A stretch of 58,992 nucleotides of DNA from Tidjanibacter sp. (lineage in GTDB: Bacteria > Bacteroidota > Bacteroidia > Bacteroidales > Rikenellaceae), in NCBI GenBank assembly GCA_017390585.1, contig JAFPBB010000022.1, forward strand, positions 1 to 58,992, read 5' to 3'. The position numbers were made by a program, and so were the translations under genes. Positions 25,484-33,349 of this stretch are shown here, in pieces. Every line of letters starts with the position of its first letter. Positions within the stretch are counted from its first letter, which is position 1. The notes under the pieces were generated by a model that had not been told where the DNA came from, searched no databases, and saw only the letters and a list, made by a program, of their open reading frames with translations.

Positions 25484-25557
25484 CTCCTCAGCTAGGACTT
25501 GAACCTAGGACCCCCTGATTAACAGTCAGGTGCTCTAACCAACTGAGCTACTGAGGA
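25484..25557 (-). tRNA. tRNA-Asn, anticodon GUU
   Basis: On the minus strand TCCTCAG pairs with CTGAGGA with discriminator G. The anticodon arm CCTGA-CTGTTAA-TCAGG carries GTT, the D arm is GCTCAGTTGGTTAGAGC and the T arm CCTAGGTTCAAGTCCTAG. CCA is not encoded. Confidence 0.96.
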
Positions 25558-25607
25558 ATTTTTACCTTTGCAAACCGTGATGTGTTCTATTGTCCGTTTT
25601 GCGAGTG

Positions 25608-25638
25608 CAAATATACGGCAAATTTTGATACCTCCAAA
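25608..25638 (-). promoter_or_regulatory. promoter of tRNA-Asn (-33 TTTG, -7 TATATTTG)
   Basis: On the minus strand TTTG (25635-25638) and TATATTTG (25608-25615) are 19 bp apart, giving a leader of about 45 bases before the tRNA. Confidence 0.8.
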
Positions 25639-25697
25639 TAAAAATCGAAAAAAAATCGAAAAAAAATTTCATTTGCCCAAATTATACCCTCCAAGGC

Positions 25698-25728
25698 GTT
25701 GATTTCTCGGAGGAAAAGAGTACCTTTG
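25698..25728 (+). promoter_or_regulatory. promoter of the DUF1573 gene (-33 GTTG, -7 TACCTTTG), very close to the start codon
   Basis: GTTG (25698-25701) and TACCTTTG (25721-25728) have the exact 19-bp spacing. Only six bases separate the -7 box from the ATG at 25735, so the transcript should start at or within a few bases of the start codon. Confidence 0.75.
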
Positions 25729-25734
25729 TATGTT

Positions 25735-26814
25735 ATGCGTAGAGTATACCTATTATTTATTGCGTTGATGCTCCATCTCTGCCTCCACGCACAGACGAGC
25801 GAGGAGAGCCCTGCGCTCACTTTCGAGCAGCAGGAGTGGAACTTCGGACGCATAGATGAACAGGATGGGAAGGTGAGCCACACCTTCCACTACCGCAACA
25901 CCTCCGACCACTTCGTCGCAATCGAGAGGGTCTACAGCTCCTGTGGCTGCACTACGGGCGACTACTCACGACGCCCACTCAAGGCGGGTGGTGAGGGCAC
26001 TTTCACGGTGATCTTCGATCCCGAGGGGCGTAGCGGACGGGTGGAGAAGAGCATCACGCTCGTCTACGATGGCGGTAAGGGACGCACAACGCTCCACATC
26101 AAGGGGCGTGTGAATCCGCGTCCCCGCTCTGTGGCAGACGAGTTCCCCTACGATTTGGGTGGAGGGCTCCGTAGCGATGCCAACTACCGAGCCTTTGGCA
26201 ATGTGGCGGAGGGAACAACTCGCAGTATGACCTTCGCACTGCTGAACAACTCCTCCGAGCCGATGACCATCGGAGTGGAGTGGACGACTCGGAGTGGTGC
26301 GCTGGAGCTCAATATTCCCGATGAACTCGCGCCGAGTGAGCGCGCACTCGCAACTATGACCTATGCCTTTGGCCGAGGCGAGGAGCTCTATGGACTCCGA
26401 CGCGATTGCTTCCGACTCACGGTGAACGGAGTGGCGGTGGAGCAGGAGTTCAACACCAACTTCATCGGTGTGGACAACTTCGAGCAGGGTGGCGACCTAT
26501 CTCCCAGAGCGGAGATAACTCCCATCTATCACGACTTTGGCACAGCCGAGCGTGGCAGTATGCAGAGTGTGGAGGTGGCGATAACCAACAGTGGCGACGG
26601 CGAACTCGTAGTGAGGGCGGTGGAGCTGCGCGAGGGTACGACCATCAATCTGAAGGCAGGCGACAGAGTCGCACCGGGTGAAAGGCTCGGATGTGTGCTG
26701 GAATATCTGGTCCCCGAGTTGGGCTACGACGTCACCTACGGTGGGGTGATGATTGTGGTCAACGATCCCCACAAACCTGTGAGAGAGTTGCGCGTCAGCA
26801 CGACGGTGAAATAG
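25735..26814 (+). CDS. exported protein with three DUF1573 / Ig-like repeats
   Basis: This protein of 359 residues starts MRRVYLLFIALMLHLCLHAQ, a signal peptide. Three copies of the DUF1573 Ig-like unit follow. Their openings are WNFGRIDEQDGKVSHTF near residue 35, AFGNVAEGTTRSMTF near 150 and DFGTAERGSMQSVEV near 265. Copy 1 has the typical SSCGCTTGDY. DUF1573 proteins in Bacteroidetes are periplasmic or surface proteins of unknown role. I place the start at 25735 because the longer frame from 25699 begins inside the promoter. It is monocistronic so far as visible. Confidence 0.85.
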   Translation: MRRVYLLFIALMLHLCLHAQTSEESPALTFEQQEWNFGRIDEQDGKVSHTFHYRNTSDHFVAIERVYSSCGCTTGDYSRRPLKAGGEGTFTVIFDPEGRSGRVEKSITLVYDGGKGRTTLHIKGRVNPRPRSVADEFPYDLGGGLRSDANYRAFGNVAEGTTRSMTFALLNNSSEPMTIGVEWTTRSGALELNIPDELAPSERALATMTYAFGRGEELYGLRRDCFRLTVNGVAVEQEFNTNFIGVDNFEQGGDLSPRAEITPIYHDFGTAERGSMQSVEVAITNSGDGELVVRAVELREGTTINLKAGDRVAPGERLGCVLEYLVPELGYDVTYGGVMIVVNDPHKPVRELRVSTTVK

Positions 26815-26920
26815 GGACTCTGTGAGTGCTACGACCAAACGTTGCGAACTTTTCCAACCAGACTTAATAGACAAGAAAACAAATATATTCTAACACAAAA
26901 CTACTTAATTAGGAAGAAGT

Positions 26921-27793
26921 ATGTACGAAATTCTCAAGAAAGTAAAGTTGGCAGAGAATATCTATCTGATGGATATCCACGCCCCCAGGGTGGCTGCATC
27001 TGCACATCCCGGACAGTTTATCATCCTGCGCTCGACTCCCGAGGGCGAGCGTATCCCCCTGACTATCTCGGACTATGACATCGAGCGTGGCTCGGTGCAG
27101 ATTGTGGTGCAGACTCTGGGCGTTTCGACTCTGAAATTGGCAGAGTTGGAGGAGGGTCAGTCGGTGGAGGATTTTGCAGGTCCCCTCGGCCGTCCTTCGG
27201 ATTTCATCTACGAGAACCTCGAGGAGCTCAAGGGCAAGAAACTCCTCTTCATCGCAGGTGGTGTGGGTACCGCTCCCGTATATCCCCAGGTTAAATGGCT
27301 CAAGGAGCACGGTGTGGATGCCGATGTAATCATCGGTGCCAAGACCAAAGACCTCCTGATTCTCACCGACGAGATGAGGGCTGTGGCCGGCAATCTCTAC
27401 ATTGCCACCGACGACGGCTCGGAGGGCTTCCACGGTATGGTTACCGGCTGCCTGAAGAAACTCGTGGAGGAGGATGGCAAGAAGTACGACACCGTGATTA
27501 CCATCGGTCCTATGATTATGATGAAGTTTGTGGCGCTCACCACCAAGGAGCTTGGCATCCCCACCATTGCATCCTTGAACTCGCTGATGGTTGATGGCAC
27601 CGGTATGTGTGGTGCTTGCCGCGTGAGCGTGGGTGGCAAGACCAAGTTCACCTGCGTGGATGGTCCCGAGTTCGACGCCCACGAGGTGGATTTCGACGAG
27701 GCTATGCGCCGCAGTGGCCAGTACCGCGACGAGGAGCAGCGTAGGCTCGAGAAATACAAAGACCACAAGTGCCGCATTGGTCTGGATAAGTAA
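26921..27793 (+). CDS. nfnA: NADH-dependent ferredoxin:NADP+ oxidoreductase, small (NfnA-like) subunit
   Basis: This 290-residue flavoprotein has a ferredoxin-reductase fold. It has an FAD-binding barrel (GQFIIL, then IPLTISDYD), an NAD loop LFIAGGVGTAPVYPQ near residue 108, and a C-terminal [2Fe-2S] site in GTGMCGACRVSVGG plus a later FTCVDGPEFDAHEVDF. It pairs with NfnB, whose gene starts 39 bases downstream. Together they would bifurcate electrons between NADPH, NAD+ and ferredoxin. Alternative annotation: sulfide dehydrogenase SudB or the electron-transfer subunit of dihydroorotate dehydrogenase, but no pyrD is nearby. Confidence 0.9.
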   Translation: MYEILKKVKLAENIYLMDIHAPRVAASAHPGQFIILRSTPEGERIPLTISDYDIERGSVQIVVQTLGVSTLKLAELEEGQSVEDFAGPLGRPSDFIYENLEELKGKKLLFIAGGVGTAPVYPQVKWLKEHGVDADVIIGAKTKDLLILTDEMRAVAGNLYIATDDGSEGFHGMVTGCLKKLVEEDGKKYDTVITIGPMIMMKFVALTTKELGIPTIASLNSLMVDGTGMCGACRVSVGGKTKFTCVDGPEFDAHEVDFDEAMRRSGQYRDEEQRRLEKYKDHKCRIGLDK

Positions 27794-27832
27794 ACCGCAA
27801 AGTAGAACCCCTTATAAAAGAGAAATATAGCT

Positions 27833-29221
27833 ATGGCAAATATCATTTCCCGCACTCCCGTTAGGGAGCAGGACCCCGTAAAACGTGCAGCCAATTTCGA
27901 AGAGGTGTGCTACGGTTTCAATGTTGAGGAGGCCACCCGCGAGGCTTCGCGCTGCCTCCACTGCCGCAATCCCCGCTGTGTGCAGGCTTGCCCTGTGAAC
28001 ATCCAGATTCCCAACTTCATCGCCGAGGTGGCTGCAGGCAACTACCAGGCTGCTGCCGACATCATCGCCGAGGACTCGTTGCTGCCCTCCATTTGTGGCC
28101 GTGTGTGCCCCCAGGAGAGCCAGTGCGAGGGTTCTTGCATCTTGGGCATCAAGCACGAGCCCGTGTCGATTGGTAAGTTGGAGCGTTTTGTGGGCGACTG
28201 GCAGCTCGAGAATGGCTCCAAAGAGGTTGCCGAGATTGAGCCTAATGGCAAGAAAGTGGCCGTTGTGGGTAGTGGCCCTGCAGGCTTGGCTTGTGCAGCC
28301 GACTTGGCAAAATTGGGCTATGAGGTGACCGTATTTGAGGCACTCCACCGCTTGGGTGGTGTGTTGAGCTACGGTATCCCCGAGTTCCGTCTGCCCAAAG
28401 ATCGCATCGTGGCAAGGGAGATCGAGAAGGTATCGAGGCTCGGTGTGAAGTTTGAGAAGAACATCATCGTGGGCCGCACCGTGACCATCGACAGCCTCAT
28501 CGACGAGGAGGGCTTCGCAGCCGTATTCGTGGGCTCGGGCGCAGGTCTGCCCAAGTTTATGGGCATCCCTGGTGAGAACTTCAACGGCGTATTCTCGGCC
28601 AACGAGTTCCTCACCCGCATCAACCTTATGGGTGCCTATGCCCCCGAGGAGAACGACACCCCCGTACGTCGCGGTAAGAGGGTGGCCGTTGTTGGAGGTG
28701 GCAACGTGGCTATGGACGCAGTGAGGTCGGCAAAACGACTCGGCGCCGAGGCCTACATCGTCTACCGCCGCTCGGAGGCAGAGCTTCCCGCTCGCGTTGA
28801 GGAGGTTCACCACGCCAAGGAGGAGGGCATCCAGTTTGCAATGCTCACCAACCCCGTGTCGATTGAGGCCGACGAGAAGGGCTGGGTGCGTGCACTCAAG
28901 TGTGTGCGTATGGAGCTGGGCGAGCCCGATGAGAGTGGCCGCCGTTCGCCTGTGGAGGTTGCAGGTTCGGAGTTCGAGATCGAGTGCGACACCGTGATTA
29001 TGGCACTCGGTACCTCGCCCAACCCCCTGATTGCTTCCACCACCGAGGGCTTGGAGCGCAACCGTCGCGGCTGCCTTGTGGCAACCGAGGAGGGCGCAAC
29101 CACTCGTGAGGGTGTCTTCGCCGGTGGCGACGCTGTGACAGGTGCTGCAACCGTTATCCTCGCAATGGGCGCAGGTCGCAAGGCTGCCAAGGCCATCCAC
29201 GCCTATTTGGAGAATAAATAA
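27833..29221 (+). CDS. nfnB: NfnB-like / GltD-type NADPH flavoprotein, large subunit
   Basis: This 462-residue protein has an N-terminal domain with two 4Fe-4S cysteine sets (SRCLHCRNPRCVQACPVNI and ICGRVCPQESQCEGSC). An FAD loop follows (VVGSGPAGLACAADLAKLGY), then FRLPKDR and a second dinucleotide loop (VVGGGNVAMDAVRSAKRLGA). It ends with GVFAGGDAVTGAATVI. This matches both the NfnAB large subunit and the homotetrameric NADPH glutamate synthase GltA. The adjacent NfnA-like gene and the absence of a glutamate-synthase large subunit favour Nfn, a ferredoxin-dependent redox balancer suited to an anaerobe. Confidence 0.88.
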   Translation: MANIISRTPVREQDPVKRAANFEEVCYGFNVEEATREASRCLHCRNPRCVQACPVNIQIPNFIAEVAAGNYQAAADIIAEDSLLPSICGRVCPQESQCEGSCILGIKHEPVSIGKLERFVGDWQLENGSKEVAEIEPNGKKVAVVGSGPAGLACAADLAKLGYEVTVFEALHRLGGVLSYGIPEFRLPKDRIVAREIEKVSRLGVKFEKNIIVGRTVTIDSLIDEEGFAAVFVGSGAGLPKFMGIPGENFNGVFSANEFLTRINLMGAYAPEENDTPVRRGKRVAVVGGGNVAMDAVRSAKRLGAEAYIVYRRSEAELPARVEEVHHAKEEGIQFAMLTNPVSIEADEKGWVRALKCVRMELGEPDESGRRSPVEVAGSEFEIECDTVIMALGTSPNPLIASTTEGLERNRRGCLVATEEGATTREGVFAGGDAVTGAATVILAMGAGRKAAKAIHAYLENK

Positions 29222-29233
29222 TATATAATAGGT

Positions 29234-29680
29234 ATGATTCTGTCGAACCTCAATAATAGGGTGGAGCTCGAAAAGCTCCACCCTTTGATGCCCCGCCTCT
29301 TTGAGTTCCTCGAGAACCACGATGTGCTCTCGATGCCGCTGGGTATCCACGAGATTGTGGGCCGCGACCTCTTCATCAACAACTGCGCTCCCGACCTCTT
29401 CACTCGTGAGAATGCACCCATCGAGGTCCACCGCGACTACATCGATGTGCAGGTGGTGTTGCAGGGCGAGGAGACTATGGGTTGGAAACCCCTGGAGGAG
29501 ATTGAGGAGTGGCGCGGTGAGTACGACGAGGCGAAGGATGTGCGCTTTTCGGACGAGAGGTGCCACCACTTTGTGACCCTCAAGGCAGGTGAACTGACCG
29601 TGTTCTACCCCGAGGATGGCCACGCACCCGCCATTGGCACTGCCCCCATCCGCAAGTTTATCGCCAAACTTCGCAAGTAG
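29234..29680 (+). CDS. YhcH/YjgK/YiaL family protein
   Basis: This 148-residue single-domain protein has the family pattern: LEFLENHDVL-type helix, LGIHEIVGRDLFI, VHRDYIDVQVVLQGEE (a cupin-like barrel with metal-binding His and Glu), and a tail FYPEDGHAPAIG. Relatives include the EbgC beta-galactosidase helper and sialic-acid-linked proteins; they likely bind sugars or act as anomerases, but the substrate is unproven. It starts 12 bases after nfnB, so it is probably the last gene of that operon, with no obvious functional link to Nfn. Confidence 0.88.
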   Translation: MILSNLNNRVELEKLHPLMPRLFEFLENHDVLSMPLGIHEIVGRDLFINNCAPDLFTRENAPIEVHRDYIDVQVVLQGEETMGWKPLEEIEEWRGEYDEAKDVRFSDERCHHFVTLKAGELTVFYPEDGHAPAIGTAPIRKFIAKLRK

Positions 29681-29710
29681 AGCGTTAGGGCGGTGATTGC
29701 CAACACTTTT

Positions 29711-29757
29711 GCGGGCTCGCACTTTGCTGCAAGGCAAATGGCGAGCCCGCTTTGTTT
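29711..29757 (+). terminator. rho-independent terminator of the nfnAB-yhcH unit
   Basis: GCGGGCTCGC pairs with GCGAGCCCGC around a loop of about 20 bases that can itself pair in part. TTTGTTTTG follows. Confidence 0.8.
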
Positions 29758-29814
29758 TGCTTGATGTAATAATGGTTGTTTTAATGAATGCTGTCGGAGT
29801 TGGCGCCTTCTATC

Positions 29815-29850
29815 CTTAACCTCCTTAACCTCTCTAACCTCCCTAATAAT
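29815..29850. repeat. short 9-bp direct repeat, about 3.5 copies
   Basis: CTTAACCTC, CTTAACCTC, TCTAACCTC and CCTAATAAT follow one another in the intergenic gap between convergent genes. Confidence 0.7.
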
Positions 29851-29858
29851 TCCAAAAG

Positions 29859-29893
29859 AAAGGCGACCATCCTGATTGCAGGGTGGTCGCCTT
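29859..29893 (-). terminator. rho-independent terminator of the fimbrillin/Fn3 lipoprotein gene
   Basis: AGGCGACCATCCT pairs with AGGGTGGTCGCCT (one mismatch), followed on the minus strand by TTTCTTTTGG. Confidence 0.8.
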
Positions 29894-29915
29894 GGTCTAT
29901 GGTGCGGAGTTGTTG

Positions 29916-31976
29916 CTATTTATACTCCACGCTGATGGATGCAATGTTGGAGTGGCTGTTGCCGGCAGGGGTGTAGACGATGCGCGACTTGCACTCGCCA
30001 GTCCACTCTGCGGTGGTGGCATTCTTGAAGGTTGTGGTCGAGTAGCCGTCATACTCTTTGGCCTTGAGGTCGACATAGTAGCCAGCATAGGAGGTGAGGG
30101 TCACCTTGGTGATGGTCTTGCCGTTCTGGGCCTCGATGCGCAACTCGTTGCTGGTGGTGCGACCAATGTAGATGCAGTCGCGACCATCGGTCTTGTCCAC
30201 CCTCCACGAACCTGTCGAGGAGATGATGACGTCACCGCTATAAAGAGTACCCACCGAGTTGCCACTTGCTGCGCCTGCGGGGAAGTCGGCAGGGAAGTTG
30301 AAGGTGATGGTCTGAGCCTCTGTCGATGCGTTGGGGTTGGCCTCGGTGGTGGCGGTGGTGGTGCCGGCCTCCGAAGCGGTATTTGCAGCCTCATCAGCGG
30401 GGTTTGCCACAACGCTGATGGTGTACTCGGCCTCATACTCGAGTCCCTCGAAAGTGGCGGTGGTGGCCGCTACGGTCTGAGTCTCGGTGCCGCAAGTCAC
30501 GGTGTAGTCCTTGGCGCCGTTGATGGCAGCCCAAGTTGCTGTGATGGCATTGCCGGCTGCGGTTGCGCTCACAACGGGAGTTGCAAGAGGGGTTACCTCG
30601 GGCACCTCGGGGGTCTCGCCACTATGGCCATCGATGTAGTAGATGTAGTAATAGTAGGTACCCTGGCTACCTGCGAAGTTGAACTTCGAGCCGTAGTAGT
30701 TGTTCAGATACCTGCCGTGGGTTTGGTTGTAGAGGGTTGCGTGGCTACTTCCATCGAGCGAGAAAGTCCACGAAGCCTCTGCATCTTTAGTCTCCTTGTA
30801 GGAGAGCTTGCTGGTCCAACTCTCGCTGTCGTAGTTGCCATAGAGATAGCCCTGGGCAGCCTTGCAAGCGATGGTGCCGTCAATGGTGCCGGCCTCCACG
30901 GTCATAACTGCAGCAGTTGCGGGCACCTCGAGAATCTCCAGACCATCGGTAACGGTCATCGACTCGGTGAACTTCAGTGCAGAGCCATCCGCAACGGTGG
31001 AGAGGAGCTTGGCAGTGCTCGAGGCGGAGTTTTTGGTGCAAATCACGAAGGTGTCGCCTGCGGTGAGCTCGGCAGCATTGGTGAGGAGTTTGTAGGCCTT
31101 GGGTTTCTCCACTACGGTGAGGCCCGAAACGCTGAAGGTGGCGATGTCGGCGCGCTTGAAGTTGAGGGTTTTGCCTGTGAGGTCTACGGTTTTGGTGTAG
31201 TTGTTCTTGTCGGTGGTGACGTCCACGGTGAACTCGGTGCCCGAGAGGTCGGTGGGAACGGTCACGAACCACACATCATCCTCGCCGGTAGCTACGCGGC
31301 CACCCATATTGAGAGTGATCTCCTCGTAGTTGTTATACCACTTGGCGTTGTCCAGAGTGCCGGCCTCGTGCACCTTGAACTCAACGACGCCGGCGGGCTT
31401 GGTGCTCGACTTGAAGACCACTTTCTCAATCTTCTCACCTGCGCCAATACCCTTGATGGTCATCTTTGCGAAGGCAACCATACGGGCAAATTGGAACTGG
31501 ATTTTGTCGGGCAGGCCGTTGGTCACCACGGGCTCCTTCGACACGAGAATGTCGGCTGCGGGGTCGTAGCTGGTGGCCGAAGGGGTCTGCTCCTGAGGTA
31601 TGGTCAGCGAGATGGACGAGGTGGTGTACTTGTAGGCATAGGGGTAGAATGCGCCCAGGGTGTAGGTGGTTGCGCCATCGGTGGTGGAGAGGTCGGCGGT
31701 GAAGGTTGCGACGTTGTTCTCCAGGGTGTAGTTGGCGTGGGTTGCGCTCTGGCGGCGTGAGGAGCTCATATCCGAGAAGTAGATGATGTTGAGCTGCTCG
31801 CCGGTGGCGTTCCAATAGATTTTGTTACCCTCGGTGTAGGTGCGGGTCTGCTGCTCGGGGGTTACCTCCACAGCGATGGTTGTGGTCTGCTCCTGCTTTA
31901 TGGGAGTTTCGATGGGCTCTTGGTTGCAGCTTGCAAGAAGAGCGAGTGCGGAAAGTGCAAAAATTGTTCTCTTCAT
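29916..31976 (-). CDS. fimbrillin-like lipoprotein with a fibronectin type III domain
   Basis: This lipoprotein of 686 residues starts MKRTIFALSALALLASCNQ, with lipobox LLASC and lipidated Cys17. An N-terminal region of about 290 residues has the fimbrillin/FimB pattern seen in Bacteroidales pilins and pilus-associated proteins (AVEVTPEQQTRTYTEGNKIYW, FYPYAYKY, NAKWYNNYEE). A beta-rich middle part follows, then an Fn3 domain from about 458 to 545 (PVVSATAAG..TATWAAINGAKDYTVT). A C-terminal domain of about 130 residues ends SHSNIASISVEYK. It is probably surface-exposed and may be a pilus component or adhesin. It lies 12 bases downstream of a 46-codon gene. Confidence 0.82.
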   Translation of the reverse strand: MKRTIFALSALALLASCNQEPIETPIKQEQTTTIAVEVTPEQQTRTYTEGNKIYWNATGEQLNIIYFSDMSSSRRQSATHANYTLENNVATFTADLSTTDGATTYTLGAFYPYAYKYTTSSISLTIPQEQTPSATSYDPAADILVSKEPVVTNGLPDKIQFQFARMVAFAKMTIKGIGAGEKIEKVVFKSSTKPAGVVEFKVHEAGTLDNAKWYNNYEEITLNMGGRVATGEDDVWFVTVPTDLSGTEFTVDVTTDKNNYTKTVDLTGKTLNFKRADIATFSVSGLTVVEKPKAYKLLTNAAELTAGDTFVICTKNSASSTAKLLSTVADGSALKFTESMTVTDGLEILEVPATAAVMTVEAGTIDGTIACKAAQGYLYGNYDSESWTSKLSYKETKDAEASWTFSLDGSSHATLYNQTHGRYLNNYYGSKFNFAGSQGTYYYYIYYIDGHSGETPEVPEVTPLATPVVSATAAGNAITATWAAINGAKDYTVTCGTETQTVAATTATFEGLEYEAEYTISVVANPADEAANTASEAGTTTATTEANPNASTEAQTITFNFPADFPAGAASGNSVGTLYSGDVIISSTGSWRVDKTDGRDCIYIGRTTSNELRIEAQNGKTITKVTLTSYAGYYVDLKAKEYDGYSTTTFKNATTAEWTGECKSRIVYTPAGNSHSNIASISVEYK

Positions 31977-31988
31977 ATCCCTCAAAGC

Positions 31989-32129
31989 TTAAAATTCACC
32001 ATAATCGTTTACGTTGGGATCCTCGCCGGGATAGCCCCAACCATCGTTAATACCTTCCGAGATGGCAATACCTGCCTCGGTCTCCACGCTGAAGATGTTC
32101 AGTTCTGGAGTGATGTAGGATTTTTTCAT
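31989..32129 (-). CDS. short 46-residue protein, start of the fimbrillin/Fn3 unit
   Basis: On the minus strand an ATG at 32129 opens a frame of 46 codons ending in TAA. The protein starts MKKSYITPELNIFSVETEAG and ends with a Gly/Asp/Asn/Trp-rich tail containing DGWGYPGEDP. The net charge is clearly acidic, and there is no signal peptide, membrane segment or Cys. It has its own promoter and sits 12 bases before the fimbrillin-like lipoprotein, so they share a transcript. From general memory, short proteins opening with a similar MKK.Y..P run are common beside Bacteroidales lipoprotein genes. I know of no function; it is not a recognised family to me. Confidence 0.72.
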   Translation of the reverse strand: MKKSYITPELNIFSVETEAGIAISEGINDGWGYPGEDPNVNDYGEF

Positions 32130-32219
32130 TGGTTTCTACGGTTTGATTATTTGTTGTTGTTTTTGGTTATGTATGTCTCTTTTTGTGGAGGCGGAATATT
32201 TATATTCCGGCTCGCGGCG

Positions 32220-32227
32220 CAAATATA
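32220..32227 (-). promoter_or_regulatory. -7 box TATATTTG of the small gene and fimbrillin/Fn3 gene
   Basis: On the minus strand TATATTTG is followed by a leader of about 85 bases containing a GGAATAT/ATATTCC palindrome (32193-32208). Confidence 0.7.
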
Positions 32228-32314
32228 TTAAAAATTCCTCTGTTGCCACCATTTTTCCACCACAAAAACAGAGCCTTCGAGCATTTTATCTTGTCCTCAC
32301 CACCATCCACATAA

Positions 32315-32354
32315 CAAGCCCCACGAAATGCATATGGTGCAATCGTGGGGCTTG
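32315..32354. terminator. hairpin after rpoD, probable terminator
   Basis: CAAGCCCCACGA pairs with TCGTGGGGCTTG around about 16 bases. Only the plus strand has a long T-run; on the minus strand, where rpoD ends, the tail is TTATG. It could still end the rpoD transcript. Confidence 0.6.
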
Positions 32355-32399
32355 TGTCATTTTTTTGTGCGGGCAAAGTCTCCCTTGCGCTGCGCTATG

Positions 32400-33260
32400 C
32401 TATCCGAGGTAGGATTTCAGGAGTTTGCTCCTGCTGCTGTGGCGCAGACGACGGATGGCTTTCTCTTTGATCTGGCGAACGCGCTCACGAGTGAGGCCAA
32501 ACTTCTCGCCAATCTCCTCGAGGGTCATCTCCGAGCAACCAATGCCAAAGAAGGACTTGATGATATCTTTCTCCCTGTCGGTGAGGGTGTCGAGAGCCCT
32601 GTCAACCTCGGTGGCAAGCGATTCGCTAATGAGGCCGCGGTCGGCATTGGGGGAGTCGGCATTGACCAACACGTCGAGCAGGTTGTTGTCCTCGCCATCG
32701 GCAAAGGGTGCGTCTACCGAGACGTGGCGACCCGAGACACGCAGTGTGTCCGAAACCTTCTCCTTGGGGAGGTTGAGCATATCGGCAAGCTCCTCGGGCG
32801 AGGGGGTGCGCTCGTTCTCCTGCTCGAAGCGTCCGAAGGCCTTGTTGATCTTGTTGAGCGAGCCCACCTGGTTGAGGGGCAGACGCACGATACGCGACTG
32901 CTCGGCCAGAGCCTGGAGAATCGACTGACGAATCCACCATACTGCATAGGAGATGAACTTGAAACCGCGGGTCTCGTCGAACTTCTCGGCTGCCTTGATG
33001 AGTCCGAGGTTGCCCTCATTGATGAGGTCGGGCAACGAGAGTCCCTGATTCTGATACTGCTTGGCCACCGACACAACAAATCGAAGGTTGGCTTTGGTCA
33101 GTTTTTCGAGTGCTTCTTGGTCTCCTTTGCGGATACGCTGGGCGAGCTCCACCTCCTCTTCTACGGTAATGAGTTCCTCTTTACCGATTTCCTGAAGATA
33201 TTTGTCGAGCGATGCGCTTTCGCGGTTGGTGATGGATTTTGTGATTTTTAGCTGTCTCAT
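32400..33260 (-). CDS. rpoD: RNA polymerase primary sigma factor RpoD/SigA
   Basis: This 286-residue sigma-70 factor is the size of the Bacteroidetes primary sigma, which lacks region 1.1. Region 1.2 begins [10 protein letters not shown]. Region 2 contains [16 protein letters not shown] and [16 protein letters not shown] (2.3/2.4). Region 3 has [12 protein letters not shown], and region 4.2 has the helix-turn-helix [14 protein letters not shown]. It should recognise the -33 TTTG and -7 TAnnTTTG elements seen throughout this window. The Bacteroidetes factor reads that unusual -7 sequence because of region-2 differences from E. coli. The neighbour upstream is an HtrA protease. Confidence 0.97.
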   Translation of the reverse strand: MRQLKITKSITNRESASLDKYLQEIGKEELITVEEEVELAQRIRKGDQEALEKLTKANLRFVVSVAKQYQNQGLSLPDLINEGNLGLIKAAEKFDETRGFKFISYAVWWIRQSILQALAEQSRIVRLPLNQVGSLNKINKAFGRFEQENERTPSPEELADMLNLPKEKVSDTLRVSGRHVSVDAPFADGEDNNLLDVLVNADSPNADRGLISESLATEVDRALDTLTDREKDIIKSFFGIGCSEMTLEEIGEKFGLTRERVRQIKEKAIRRLRHSSRSKLLKSYLG

Positions 33261-33349
33261 TCTACTGTGTGTTTACAATTATTCCTTATTCTAATTATCC
33301 TCTTCGAAAGACAGCCCCATCCATCTGCTTGCCAGAGCCTCGGGCCACT

